DNA of 64,000 nucleotides from Luidia sarsii (taxonomy: Eukaryota > Echinodermata > Asteroidea > Paxillosida > Luidiidae). A program made the translations under genes and the position numbers. Positions within the stretch are counted from its first letter, which is position 1; every line of letters starts with the position of its first letter. The stretch covers positions 24,466,760-24,530,759 of the forward strand of contig OX465102.1 in assembly GCA_949987565.1 (NCBI GenBank), given 5' to 3'. Of this stretch, positions 42,630 through 55,213 are shown piece by piece. The notes under the pieces were generated by a model. It was not told where the DNA came from. It ran no database searches and was given only the letters and a program-made list of their open reading frames with translations.

Positions 42630-45600
42630 TCAGTCACTGAAGGGAATCTGGTGGTCTGCATTTGTGGCCTCCGGTACGATATTCATAGCTAGCATCTGCT
42701 GGGTGCTGGTTAACCTGTGAAAGAAAAGAAAAGAAGGATAAACCTAGTGAGGATGTGTTAAAATAGCTGTGTTTATACTCAACTTAAAGGCCTTATACAA
42801 CATTGGTAAAGGTCAAAAGATAGCCACAGTTTGTGTTAAACCATGAAACATCCCTATGGGCAAACCTGCGAAGGTTTTAGCTCAAAATAATGGTAATCTG
42901 AGAAAGTAGAAAAATGAAAAAACAATCTGTAGTGTAAGACAAACAATCCAAGGAAAAACTAAGACTAATGATAATACTAAACACCTAGAACACCCTTAGT
43001 GAGCTCATCACCACATCAGGAGCCTCTACACTACATGAGCCCCACTCCCAGTTAGAATCCAGCAGTCTCCAGAAGATGAACAGAGCATACTACTTGAGAC
43101 GTCCAGTTCCTCCGGATCTTTTTAGAACCACACATAGGCCTACAGTACTTACTCACAAAAAAGAACATGGTGTCACCGTATACTCCTGCTATTCTCAGCA
43201 TGACAACCTTGAAAATCTCAATTAAGCACATATAGACTCGAGGGTTGGTGATGACCGGATTGTGCTGCTACTCACATGTCCTGCACGCGCAGAATCTGGC
43301 TGCTGACGTCGGTGCCCTGCTCCGCGGGCTCGTCTGCGTGCGGTTCCATCCGGCCCACGTCTCTGACCGGCACCTCGTCCATCTCGTCCTCCTCCAGCGC
43401 CTCCTCCTCCTCTCCCGTGGCTGTGAGGCTGTCCGCCTCGATAAGCATCTCCTGGCTGAAGTCACGGGCCGCCTCCTGGATGTATTCCCCCAGCTCGCCG
43501 TCCTCCACGTCCACCAGTCCCTCGTCGATGTCGTCATTGTCGTTGACCTCCCCGGCGGCCGGCGAGGTCTGAGGTTGTCGGAGGTCATCGGCATCTCTCT
43601 CGGCATCATCTCTAGGGGTGGACGAGCAGGGACGCACCCAGGCCACGTCCATCGGTACGGGACTGCCCGCTCCGACAACAGTCACCACATCGACCGAGTC
43701 GGCTGTGCCAACCTGCACGGAGGATAGCGGAGCCACGGCAGAGATAGCCCTCTTGACCGCCTGACCCTCGACCCCGGACCGGTGCCCCTCCAAGCTATCC
43801 TGCATCATCGGATCGCCGGCGGCCGCCGCAGGGTACCAGGCAGGCATACCGTCGCCGGAGGCCTGGGAGTATCGGTGGTCGGGGCTGACGGCCGAGATGG
43901 ACAGAGGGGGCGGAGTTTGGTCCGGGGAGAAGGCGTGGCTTGGGCCGGGGAGCACCAGAGGAGAGGCAGGCAGAGGCACGTCCTCCGCTCTTCTCTGATT
44001 CGGTTTCAAGAAGGCCGTCGGGATATCTAGAAGAAGGCAACATTGATCACAGTGAGGGCGGAAAGCTTTGAGATTTTCTTGATGACTTTTTTTTTTTTAA
44101 GAATCTGGATAATTCATCAGTGATGAGATAAGACTTGCATAGTGGAGGCATATTGTGAAGTTGATGGTGACAACGTGTGTAAAGGCATCTCTTTCAAGGA
44201 GGTTGCCTAATGAAATACCGGTACTCCAGTGGAATGGTGGACTCCCACCTCCCGGGCCCGGCATGGTTAGTTTACATGTAGTTTAGGTTAGTTTACATGT
44301 GGTTTAGTTTAGTTTACATGTAGTTTTGTTTTAAGGTGATATACAAAAATGTTGCAAACTGCTTACTGACTAAAATTACCAAAATGCAAATTTTAAAATT
44401 TAGTGGTCCTGACGTTTCGATCCTAGCAGGACTTTTCTCAAAGGCAGAGTGACAAGGACAAAACAGATACATGTACACAAAGGAAGGGGGAAGAGAGTGA
44501 ATAGGACACAGATGAGAAGGACAAAGAGTAAAGCTGGTAGGGAGAGATCAAAGGGAAGGGCAAGAGGTGGGGTAGGGATTAGTGAGAAGAGGGGGAAAGA
44601 TCAAAGAGAGAAGTGTGGAGGAGTGAACACAAAAGAAGGATTATCAGAAAGCTGCATGGTGTTAGTCATGACCCTCCTGGATGTTGAGACCATATGGTTG
44701 AATAGTCTGAAGACGCTTCATCCACATTTCTCACGGCTAAGACAGACAGCATTACTACGGTGACCAAGTGATTCTATGCCCAGTACACTCATATCTGATA
44801 TCGAATGATCGGGGAGATTGAAGTGATACCCAACAGGGGTGTCCATTTTACCGGTTTTGATTGTAGACATACATGTATGGCCATAGATACTATCTATGGC
44901 CATAGATACTATGCACATTTCACAGAATGTACATCACAAAGAATGAATGGGCACAATTAATAGGGAATGGACTGGCACATTGAGTGATAACATTGTAAAT
45001 AAACATGAATGTGATACAGTAGAGGGACCCATTAAGAAGCACAGCTTGTAAGAAATGGGCCCCATTGCACCACTGAGCTGGTTCAATGAGTACATGGCTT
45101 GGGGAAATCTTTACTCTACGTGCTCCAACGGTTGCTTAGTGTGGGAAAACCTCTACACGCGTGAGTGCCCGTGTAGCTTGGGAAGTTTCTACACACTAAA
45201 AGCAACCTCCAGACCAGAGTTTTCCCTGGAATATTGCGAGTCTCAGGTGGTCGCCGTCCTACGATGGGCGAGGGGTTGCAATGACGACCCAAGCTCCTCA
45301 TAGTCAATGATAGGGGACAGCTAGCACCAATGCCAGCCTTGCAATGCCATTACCTTCAATGATCCCTTGCGCCAATCCAACTTTCACGGTCTTCAGATGT
45401 GCTGGATCCGAGCTGCCTGACAACTGAAATGAAAAACGGAAATTATGTTACGATGTCTTGTGGATTCCAAGCTAACGTAATTTGAAGCTGTATAGCCGTT
45501 AAGCTAGTCGCATCCATAGATTTGTGTGCAATTTAAAGCCACAGCTTCTCGGCTACTGGCTCCCATAGATTTGTGTGTGATTTAAAGCTGTAGCCATCGA

Positions 45601-48600
45601 CGTAGCAGCTTTCATAGACCTGTGTATAACTTAGATCCATAGAGCTGGCAGCTTCCATAGACTCTTGTAATTTAAAGCTGTAGCCATTAAGCTTGTGGGC
45701 AATTATCAGCATTAATTAGCCTCTAAGCTAGCAGTTACCCTAGACCTGTGTGTATGTATTGTTTTAGTCAGCAGCTTCCATAGACATGTGTGCTTTCAAA
45801 CTGTACTGTAGCTGCAAAGAAAGTGGCTCCCATAGAATCATGTGTCACCTAAAGCCATATATAGCTGCTAAGCTAGCGGATTTCATTGACTAGTGCTCAT
45901 AGCTTTAGGCCATATAGTTGCCACAAGAGCCATTTCCATATACCTGTGTGTAATTTGAAGTTCTAGCCACTAGTCACTCTAAGTGACTCAATAGACAAGT
46001 GTGCTGTTATAAGCTGTTGCCACTAAGGTAGTAGCTACAGTATACTTGTGTGTAATTTTAAGTTATAGCCGCTGAGATAATGGCTCCTAACTCCTATACA
46101 ACCGTGCGTAATTTGAAGCCGCAGCAATTGTGATGGCTCACCTTGCTCTCCAGCAGCGTGATAGTATTCTGCATCAGCACCATGTGGGCCTGCATGTTGC
46201 TCAGCCGCTGGGCCGTCTGTCTCTGCCACGCCTTGGTGCTCTCAGCACCAGCGGTCATCTGTTCCTCCAGGTGCACAATCTGTTTGACCAATGCCTGGAT
46301 GACCGGGTTCTCCTCCAGGTCAGCATCGCTCTGGAAATGCAAAAGGAAAAAGAGTCCAGTGGGTAGCAATCTACCAAGAAAGCCCTAGGCACAACTGCAG
46401 GGATGTAAGTCACCCGATCAGGATCATCGAGTTCATTACATGGACAGGGACCCGTCCCATTACAGTCAATGATGACATGACAACCTGACACAAGACACAC
46501 GATATCAGCAATCATGGCAGTGAAGGTTTGCCCCTGATGAAGTAGTTGTTGCAACAAAAGCTTATGCAGGGATGTATGTGACCGACGGTAATTTCCAGAA
46601 AATCACTGAATGCCAATAAATTATGCGACTGCGAGTGATCGAGCGATTACACGACCCGACAGATTCGACTGCGAGTGAGCGCTTACATGACCGAAAGATT
46701 CACGGCAGGGGTGCCGGCACCCTTTAGTTTTTAGGGTTTTAACAAATGAGCAGTTTGGGATACCTCAAATAATAATAAAATCACGCTAAAAAAAAATCAC
46801 ATTTTTCCGGAAAGCCGGAAATTTCCGGAAGTCTTACTTCTCTGCCACTGAGCAGACTGCGGTCTGGGCATGGGCGCTATACAGCAACCATGAAGAAATG
46901 GGGAATCACTGACTCTGACATCTGTCCGTGTGGACAAATACCGTACAAACCCATGAGCACATCATTAACGAGTGCCCTGTAATGTAACGACACCCCCATG
47001 CCCACTCACAGAAATAGATAAACCAGAACTGGTCACCTATACCACCTATACGGCCAATTTTGGCCTATCACAACTTACGATGGGTTATCCTTCTCAAGAC
47101 GAGTTACGATGCATCGTAAGGCACTATAAGTCGCGTGATGGCATGTAAACAGTGGTCGCGCAATCAGTCTATTGAACGGAGGGCTAGGGAGGCACTCCCT
47201 GCCAGTGGCCTCTAGTTTCACATTCGTACCAGTTTACTGTCGGAGATTTCGTCATGGCGCAATCCGCTCGCTTCAAACTTTGCCCTCAGCTCATTCACAG
47301 ACACCATCGGTCTCTTGCTATTCGCTCCCTGTTAGACAATGCAAAAGTGAAGAAAACAAAACCACAAAAATCATGAGGAGGGAGCACCCCTTTAAATACA
47401 GAAAACATAATTGTGAATGAAGGTGGCCCCCCAAAAAACTCTCTGTCTGAGGCCATTAATAATAATATCACGGGCATCTAAAAACAAGCGTTTGGCCCCA
47501 GTTTCTTGGGGGAATACCCTGTACCTATCAAGTTAACAAACCCTCAAATTCAGAAAACAAATATCATAACCTGAATTTTCAGGTTTTGTCAGACGGAGAC
47601 AAAGCCTGAGCCCGAGCATAAGCCTTCATTTCTAAAAAGGCCTGAATCTCAGTCGTATTTTCTGCCGCCACATGCACGCACATGACGAATTTGTAAGGGA
47701 CCCGTTTTTTTGCCGATCTCACCCTGCGAGAGCTTCTTATATACATGAATGTAAAAGACACCTTTTTCCATTCCGATAATGACAGGGATATTGCTTCAAG
47801 CAAATTATGTGCCTACAGCCAGAGAAGTTGTCATGTTTCTTGTGCCTGTACTGAACTCGAGGCAGCGCTGCCTGTGCATGTGGGCTTTAATACCCCATGC
47901 AACAAAATCTGGCATGTTTGTTCGTTGCACAGTACAATATCTGGAGACGTTCACACTACGGCTTTCAACACTTGTTGAAATTTTCAACACAGGTCGAGAG
48001 CTCTCAACCCACCTCCCGAGCAGGGCTGGTTTCAACACGGGTTGAGCGCTCTACACTGGTCCGACCCGTGTTGAAATGTTGTAGTGTGAAAAGGTGAGTC
48101 ATGGAGATTTTTCATAGTGTGAAAATGTCTTACTTGTACATAATGTTCAGAGAGGGTCTCTGGTTCATTTTTTAGACCGATTTGCTTGCATAGAGCTGGC
48201 AGATTCCATATACTCTTGAAATTTGAAGCTGTAGCCATTAAGCATATGGCTCGATGGACTGTTGGGCAATTTTCAGCCTTAAGTAACCTCTAAGCTAGCA
48301 TGCTACCCTAGACCTGTGTGTGTAATCTTAAGACAGCAGCTTCCATAGCTAGGTGTGCTTTCAAACTGGTTCATTTCAAACTGGTCAGATTTTCTTTGCT
48401 CTTAACAAAAGTGAAAACGAAAAATGAAAAAGTCCCGGGCAATGGGTACTCTTTTCAGTGGCACACTCCGTCTCATACGTAGGCAACCATCAAAGGACGG
48501 GACGATGACGGAGGGAGGAACCTCACTCACTTTCTCCTCCTGGCTCTTGAAAGTCGGCGAAGTCTCGGCCGTGTGGTACCCGATATCTGTCTCAGCAACC

Positions 48601-51600
48601 TTGCGCCCATCGGGATTTATGGGAACAGGGGGTGGAGAGTTTGCAGGGGGCTCTGTGGTGGCCGGAGCAAGGAGGCCAGGCTGCTCGGCTGTTTTGTAAA
48701 AGAAAGAAGCAAGAAAGACATGGATTACAGTGGAACATCACCGGATCCATGAAAATTATTCGGTATAGACAGATAACGGTCGTTTGTTATAGGTAGCCTA
48801 CCTCCAGGCAGTGGTATGTGTGACCAATTGAGCTTTGTGCATTAATAATGAGCATAGATGTGACACTGGGCAATGGTTCTAACCCCACCAACATCCATTG
48901 ATCTTTGTGCAGTAATAAGCATGAGTCTGGGTCACAGTTCAAACCCCTTCCAGCTGTCCCTTTGATTCTTGTGCATTTTGTTTATAAGCGAGTCTGAGTC
49001 ACTGTTCAAATCTACCTTCACCCCGACCCTGTGATTCTCAAGTGCATTTGGTAGTGTGAGACTGGGCCATGGTTCGAATCCCACTACACCTTCCCCCTGA
49101 CCCTTTGACTCTTGTGCATTCGGTAGTGTGTGTCGGGGCCACGATTCGAGCCCCGCCGCCTACCTTTATTGCTGCTGCCACTGCTGCTGCCGCATCGCTG
49201 GCGTTGCTGTCCCAAGATGCTGACGCGCTCTGTCTTGGGCAGGGCCTTGACCAGCTCCTTGTGCTTATCCTTGACCATTCGGATCAGGTCCACCACCAGA
49301 ATGATCTTGTGCTCGGCGTAGCCAATGCTGAAGAACTGCTGCCGGCTGATGGACGGCTTGTAGTGGAAGATGTCTCGGAAAACCTGGAGGAATCATGAAT
49401 CACGGAGATGTGTGATCCCTGGAGATATCTTATGCCATGCTGTCCTATGCTATCCTAATCTGTTCCATCCTATCATATTGTTTCCCATCCCATCCTAAAA
49501 TATCCCATCCCATCCTACCCAATCCCATCCCACCTTATCCCATCCCATCCTACCCATCCCACCCCACCTCATCCCACCCCACCTTATCCCATCCCATCAC
49601 ATCCTACCCTATCCCATCCCATCCAATCCTATCTTATCCCATCACATCCTCCCATCCTACCCCATCCCACCCACCTTATCCCATCCCATCCTACCCCACC
49701 TTATCCCATCCCATCCTACCCTATTCCAACCCGCCTTATCCCATCCAATCCTACCCATCCCACCCCACCTCATCCCACCCCACCTTATCCTATCCCATCC
49801 TACCCCATCCCATTATATCTTATCCCATCCCATCCTACCCTATCCCATCCCATCCCATCCCATCCTATCCCATCCAATCCTATCTTATCCCATCCCATCC
49901 TACCCTATCCCATTCCATCCTGACCTATCCCATCCCATCCTACCCTATCCTATCCCATACCATGCTACCCTATCAAATCCTACCCCATCCCATCCTACCT
50001 TATCCCATCCCATCCCATCCTACCCTATCCCATCCCACCCAACGCCTCCCATTACTTTTCCTCTATAGCTGACAGTCAGTATGCAGAACCGTGGCCAAAA
50101 AAATATTCTACTGTAATTTGTTTTCCTCATTGAATCACAAGTCACGCAAGCAGATTTTGATTCAAAGAGTCAGTAAGTCATTTCTCATCGTGACTCCAGT
50201 CCGAGTCATGGGAAATAATGACTCAAGTCCAAGTCCTAGTGATGAGCAACACAAATCTAAAACCATTGTCTACTTCTCTCAGCACTCACTTTGTACACAG
50301 ACATCATGAACTTGGTGTCGTTCTTCCCATAAAGCTCTATGTCATTGCTGATCATAAATTCAGCCAGTGGTCGGGAAAAATCCAGCAGAATGTAGTGAAT
50401 GATTGGGAGAAATTCCTGAGCAAGCCCTTTGGAGATTCTGCAAAAAAAAAGAGACAAAATTAAAAAGGAAAAGGTAAAAGGCAATTTTTAATCTGTTATT
50501 GTTAAGTTTGTTTGTTACATATATCTCTATTTTAAGGACCTTGATGGAAATAAGCCGTTTTAAAACAGCTTTCTTGACCTATCATTGGCTTGTATCTTAC
50601 ACTGTATGATATAAGTGTTTGTATTTTATCTGTTTTATTGTGGTTTTTAAATTTGCCAAAATAAATTAAATGAAAAGGAAAACGGTGAGACACATGTTCG
50701 GTTTGAGGGGTGATAATCAAATCTACCCCCGCCCCCCAAAAAAACAAAAACAAACAGAGGGTCTGATGTTTTGACCTAGCATGACTTTTTATCAAAGGCA
50801 GAAAAACAAGGGAATTTTAAACAAAAATACCAGTAGGAAGTGGGAGAGTCAACAGGACAAGGACAAAGGAGGATAGCTGATGGATGGACTGGGATGGGAT
50901 GAACAAGGAAGGACAGAAAGAAAGAAAGAAAGGAATTACAGGGGGAAAGACCAAAGGGAAAAGATTGTAGAGAGAGTTCTAAATGGAAGTGAACACAGTT
51001 TAACACACCAGATATTTAAATCAGAGCTATGCTTCAATTAACAGGAACAACATTGGTCAAGGTCAAAGAATATCATCTAAGGGCCTATACGTTGTCTGAT
51101 CCAACATATGCATGAAATAGCACACCTGTGAACATTTCAGCTCAATCCGCCAACCGAGTCTCGAGAAAATAGTGAAAAACCACTTCATTTGTTTCATGAA
51201 AATGCAGCATTCTATGAACTGTTCCAACAAATGTTTAGATCTTGGTGAGACGTAAACAGTTTAAAGTTTTACTCTTTTCTCCAAATATACAACCTTTTAG
51301 GCAGAAATATTTCAGTGCAAAGTTTTTACTAGGGCCTATAGTATAAGTAACCATCATAAAACTGTAGTTTCATGTAAATCGGTTAACATCTCTGTTTTTC
51401 AATTTGTCCAATGTTGTGTAGGGGCTATAATGTGAGTTTAGTTGGTTTTTTTCCCCAGACTTTTACAGTAAGGGGGCGAGGGAACTAAACTTCTTGAGGG
51501 TATCAAATCTTGCCTGAAGAAAGATATCAGCTTCGGAACCGTCCGTCTGAATTCACAGAGTTTTGTGGGCGGGCCGGTGTCAATTTGACAATTATCCTCC

Positions 51601-51726
51601 GTGAGCGAGGTGGGAACTCTGAACTTCCACTCACCCTTTGATGTCCATGTCTTTGGGATAGTTACAGAGCTTCAGCTTGCTCTGGAGTCGTCTCAGATTG
51701 TTTCTCAGGTCACCCGTCATCGCCAT
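42630..51726 (-). CDS. CEP44: CEP44, centrosomal protein of 44 kDa family, complete
   Basis: Nine coding exons on the - strand: 51726-51635 (exon reaches 51740), 50437-50290, 49383-49164, 48688-48531, 47328-47230, 46330-46142, 45423-45354, 44026-43276 and 42714-42630 (stop 42632-42630). Sum 1812 nt, 603 residues; all junctions keep frame. The N-terminal domain (about residues 1-135) matches the family: MTGDLRNNLRRLQSKLKLCN, FMISNDIELYGKNDTKF and YKPSISRQQFFSIGYAEHKI. Residues 240-302 form a predicted coiled coil (LVKQIVHLEEQMTAG, MQAHMVLMQNTITLLESK). Residues 326-575, one exon, are Pro- then acid-rich (EEEEALEEDEMDE). The last exon adds LTSTQQMLAMNIVPEATN; without it the frame would stop just past the 43276 donor. 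CEP44 binds centriole walls and supports centriole-to-centrosome conversion. The human protein is about 390 aa, so this one has a long C-terminal extension. Confidence 0.93.
44395..44640 (-). repeat. Long copy of the family H repeat
   Basis: GACGTTTCGATCCTAGCAGG followed by the purine-rich tail (GACAAGGACAAAACAGATAC, GAAGGGGGAAGAGAGTG). CEP44 intron 7. Confidence 0.8.
45440..46110 (+). repeat. Degenerate tandem repeat of about 60-bp units in CEP44 intron
   Basis: Repeated AATTTAAAGCTGTAGCC, TAAGCTAGYRGC and TTCCATAGACYTGTGTG in order, roughly ten times. Related fragments: 48190-48360 and 23795-23990. Confidence 0.75.
46842..46985 (+). pseudogene. Relic of a non-LTR retrotransposon reverse-transcriptase C-terminus
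   Basis: Reads LSRLRSGHGRY, then KKWGITDSDICPCG and, after a shift of frame, QTHEHIINECP. This is the layout of the region after the RT domain in non-LTR (Jockey/CR1/RTE-like) ORF2 proteins: a basic LxRLRtGHGr motif and a CxCG...H...C zinc knuckle. Broken by at least one frameshift and by stops. CEP44 intron 5. Confidence 0.75.
47945..48110. mobile_element. Putative short MITE, CGTTCACACTAC termini
   Basis: CGTTCACACTACGGCTTTCAAC on the left (47949 on) and GTTGTAGTGTGAAAAGG on the right, with CAACACGGGTTGAG / CCCGTGTTGAA internal inverted motifs. CEP44 intron 4. Confidence 0.55.
49430..50048 (+). repeat. (TCCCA/TACCC)n pentanucleotide-type satellite, about 620 bp
   Basis: CCATCCCATCCTACCCTATC-type tandem sequence in CEP44 intron 2. 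A 211-codon Pro/Ser/Tyr frame across it is an artefact. Confidence 0.93.
50755..51435. repeat. Family H tail copy followed by a family A copy
   Basis: 50755-51000 carries GTCTGATGTTTTGACC and the purine-rich tail of family H; 51075-51435 is the second family A copy (cf. 1420-1755), ending CAATGTTGTGTAGGGGC. CEP44 intron 1. Confidence 0.7.
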
Positions 51727-52056
51727 CTCGCCCCTCTTGTCTGCAGACTGTCTGGAAGTAGCCTGAACTACATGTACATGTAAGTCGTAAAGATCAAAGA
51801 CAATGACATTGGTAATCATTCTGTACACTGTACACTCACCAGCACAACAAAAAACAGCAGCAAGATTTTAGTTTAATAATCCATGTACCCTCACAATACT
51901 ACTTAGTATAGCAATTTAGTAGACAGCATCTAGCTACAGTAGCTTTAGCCTTTTAATTACAAGTTTTACTTTAGTTTTACCATGGTTTTACTCCTTTTTA
52001 ATTTTGGGGGGATTTCGGTCATCGAAGTTACTGTGTAGCTGGACAGCATCCAATGG

Positions 52057-54013
52057 TCTGGCACGAATGTTGGTCAAGTCGTCCCCAAGTCAACTCGTCC
52101 CCGGGTCAACTCGTACCCGGGTCAACTCGTCCCCGAGTCAACTCGTCCCCGAGTCAACTCGTGCCCGAGTCAAGTCGTTCCCAAGTCAAGTCGTCCCCAA
52201 GTCAAGTCGTATCCCGTAATCCTTGCTACATACTGTAAAATTGTTGTTCGCCTTTTTCTTTATTTCTGTTCCGAAAATTCGATTCCGAAGCAGGTTTTAG
52301 CTTTCGTTCTGTTAGTGGTTTTTTTCCCCAGCAGGTAACAGGCCTAGTCTACAGTGCGTTTTATATCTATTATTTGTATTTCCTTTTCGGGCAGAAATCT
52401 ATTTTTGTTATTTTTGTTTTAACTTTGTGTATTTAGGGGTATTCTTACTTTAAATCAGACTCTGTTTTAAGATTTATTGGAGATATTTTTGGAGCCGTTT
52501 CTTTGTTTAAAATATACAACCGGGCAGTAATTAAAAGGAGAGTGGACACAGCAAAAAGAGAGACGAAACAACCAGCGTTAAATTCATGTTCCTGACGTCT
52601 TAATTCTAATTTCTTAATTTGTTTAAAATAAATATAATCAGTGGTCTTACGTTTATCCTGCAATAAAAAGTCAAACAATTAAAGGAAAACTAACCCATTT
52701 TGAAAATGGCAAAGAAAACTTTGACTGAATCGGGACTCGAATCCGAGACCTCTGGAATACCGTACGGTACTAGTACGGTATTCCATCTCTACACAGATGG
52801 TCCAGTGAGATGCCTCTTGGTTCTTCTTGGTTCTTGAGTTGATCTCAGCTTTGAGTGCCGTTTCATTAAATGGGATCACCTTTTATAGACTTTGATGGGA
52901 TTCGGAGTGGATTTCAGCCAACCAATCAAATTAGAAGCGGACCGAGAGTGAAAGTGAGCCTCCGAAAAATGTGCATAAGTATGAGCGTCCCCAGCTCAGT
53001 TGTCGGTCGGCAGCACACGCCGCATATGAAGCTACCGTAATGAGCCGCCTCTGTCGGCGAAATGTCAAAAGGGTCGCCGCCACGCCCGCACTGAGCCGCT
53101 CGGACAAAGGGTATGGCTTAATCTGAAGCAGGCTAAAAAAAACATACAACCGTTTATTTTTCCCTTCCCAAAAAGGAAAACACCAGTTTTGCCCTTTTTC
53201 TGCAAAAAAAGAAACACACAAAACCTTCGAATGTTTATTCCCTACAAACTACACTGACGGCCAAAAGATCCCGCGTGGCACCTCCGGATGAGTGGTTTAT
53301 ACCACGTCCGCACAAGCCTCACAAAATCCAACTCCGTCTAGACCAACAAGATCTACTCTACTGAGTGCATTTTCCACCTTCGGAAAACGATTGCGAACTG
53401 ATATCACCCTGCACGATTTCGAAATATAAATCCTTGAAGAAGCGGAACACATCCTGTATTTCTCAATATTTCCAAATACAACTGAAAAGTGGGGGACGAG
53501 TTGACTCGGGGACGACTTGACTCGGGGACGACTTGACTAAGCTATCAAATTCGGGGGACGAGTTGACCCGGGGACGAGTTGACTTGGGGACGACTTGACT
53601 CGGGGACGACTTGACTCGGGGACGACTTGACTAAGCTATCAAATTCGGGGGACGAGTTGACCCGGGGACGAGTTGACTTGGGGACGACTTGACCCGTTGC
53701 CGTCTGGCACAACCACTTGCCGGAAAAAAAATAGACTTACACTTACAGTTACAGTTACAATTAGTTACAGTTTTCCCAAAAGCCATGATTTCGTGGCGCG
53801 TATATGTAGGAAAATGAAGTGTAAACAAATATTCATCATACAATGTGTACACAGTGACACTGACTGAGTGCTGTCACTAGTGTACCAGTGTCGGTATCAC
53901 TGCATGCTGACCGTCGTCCGGTTGACAAATAGTAAATTTACGTGCAACAAAATCATGATTTGGGGGAATACTGCAAGTCTAATTTTAATTTTGGCAAGTG
54001 AGGTGTTCATGAC
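52057..54013. mobile_element. TCTGGCAC-family MITE split by an insertion
   Basis: Removing 52065-53702 and one copy of the 8-bp duplication joins ATGGTCTGGCAC to AACCACTTGCC, the normal terminus of the family at 20933-21172. The right end is near 53990-54013 (GGCAAGTGAGGTGTTCATGA). Both arms contain TAGACTT and CATGATTT blocks. Confidence 0.7.
52065..53702. mobile_element. 1638-bp element bounded by inverted arrays of a 15-bp repeat, 8-bp target duplication
   Basis: Left array 52072-52213 is GTCAACTCGTCCCCGA-type; right array 53491-53696 is the reverse complement (GGGGACGACTTGACTC), with a repeated spacer CTAAGCTATCAAATTCGG. TCTGGCAC is duplicated at 52057-52064 and 53703-53710. The interior includes a reversed SINE-1 copy (52710-52830) and no recognisable transposase, so it is non-autonomous. 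The 8-bp duplication would fit hAT-type or other 8-bp superfamilies. Confidence 0.78.
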
Positions 54014-54059
54014 GTTGTCGTTGACAAAGTGCCAAATCTCCGGTGGGAAATGTACTCAC

Positions 54060-54310
54060 TCAGAGAAGGCAATGGGCTCTTCACGATGAAATGTCTGCTG
54101 GTGAATGAATTACCGGTAGGCTTGGGCCGAGTTAGGGCGTGTGACACGCACGATTGAGGATCGTCGCACGTATGGCGCGAAAGCTTCGAAAATGGCGCGC
54201 CGGAAGTCTGTCAGAAAGGTAGCGGTATTGTGATTGGTCAATCGTGCAGTTATGGTCGGTACCGATCAACCAATGAAAAGCACGATTACATACTGGGGCC
54301 GTCGTACACA
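54060..54310. promoter_or_regulatory. Candidate CEP44 promoter and 5' UTR exon
   Basis: A CpG-containing block with an ETS-type CCGGAAG (54200-54206), CCAAT boxes in both orientations (ATTGG 54233-54237, CCAAT 54270-54274) and ATGGCGCGCC (54192-54201). On the - strand a strong donor GA|gtgagt lies at 54059, giving a possible 5' UTR exon that would splice to the acceptor at 51741. On the + strand a donor GAG|gtatgt at 54711 could end an FBXO8 leader exon. Splicing is inferred. Confidence 0.4.
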
Positions 54311-54856
54311 AAAGTGGGCAAAGAAATGCAGGGAATTTTACAGACGCTATTTTAGTGCAGTTCTTCTTTGATATTTGAGGTTTAACAGCAAATCCTCATT
54401 TGAAAAAAAACAACGAGACAATTTTAGGGAGTATAACTTTGAATTTTCACGACATACATGTATTGACCCGGGGATACACGTCATCTGCGTCATGCCATTG
54501 CGGTCGTCGTGTACGTGTTTACATCGGCGTAGTGTGGTACCGTAACCACGACGTCGCTCAGCAGTTTGCGTGTCGAGACGAGGAGATACCAGACGGCGCT
54601 GTTGACAATTAAAATCCTGAGCAAAGGTTTTTACCATCGGAGAGGAGCAAGATAAACAGGGGTTTGTGGGCAGCAAAGTGGTCCAGGAATGCACGTAACT
54701 GAGAGTGGAGGTATGTATGCATGTTTGGTTGATTTCGATACGGTATTACTAGGTATAATCAGTGTTCATTGACATTGTTATAGTTATAGCGTTTTGTGAA
54801 AAGGGGTAATTTTTCACCCAAACAATCGCCCCTCCCGTTTTACTTTTATTATTTAA

Positions 54857-54978
54857 CCTTGTCCGAGTAACTTGGACCCGACAAGTCACCTTTTTTCGAA
54901 ATTTGGAGGGGGTCACCCGACCCCTCAACATTTCGAAGAAAAGGTGACTGGTTGGGTCCAAGGAACTCCGACTAGTGT
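54857..54978. mobile_element. Palindromic MITE, GTCCGAGTAACTTGG family
   Basis: Left GTCCGAGTAACTTGGACCC and, inverted from the right, GTCGGAGTTCCTTGGACCC; centre GGGGTCACCCGACCCC. TTAA occurs just outside each end (about 54854 and 54979), so a TTAA-type insertion is possible. Confidence 0.65.
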
Positions 54979-55029
54979 TAACCCTTACCCTAGATGTTTT
55001 AATCGTACAGCTCAAGTCTATTATTATTT

Positions 55030-55213
55030 ACGCAGTGGCTGTTGTTACGGCAGTCGTCCGTGTGGTTCCCTGACTTCACAGTATTTGTCAGGATGTTTAG
55101 CTCTTGGAACCAGACTATCAGCTAATAGACTGGTTCAACCAGCCTGCAATGCTGACGAAATACAATCAAATCAGGGAACCACACGGACGTCTGCCGTAAA
55201 AACAACCAAAGTT
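55030..55213. mobile_element. Palindromic MITE, GTCCGTGTGGTTCCCTGA arms
   Basis: TACGGCAGTCGTCCGTGTGG on the left and, inverted from the right, TACGGCAGACGTCCGTGTGG; the centre has GGAACCAGACTA / TAGACTGGTTC as a second inverted pair. Confidence 0.7.

Noticed and set aside
45055..45303. 82-codon plus-strand frame in a CEP44 intron
   Set aside because: Antisense to the gene, no recognisable motif and ends in repeat-like sequence.
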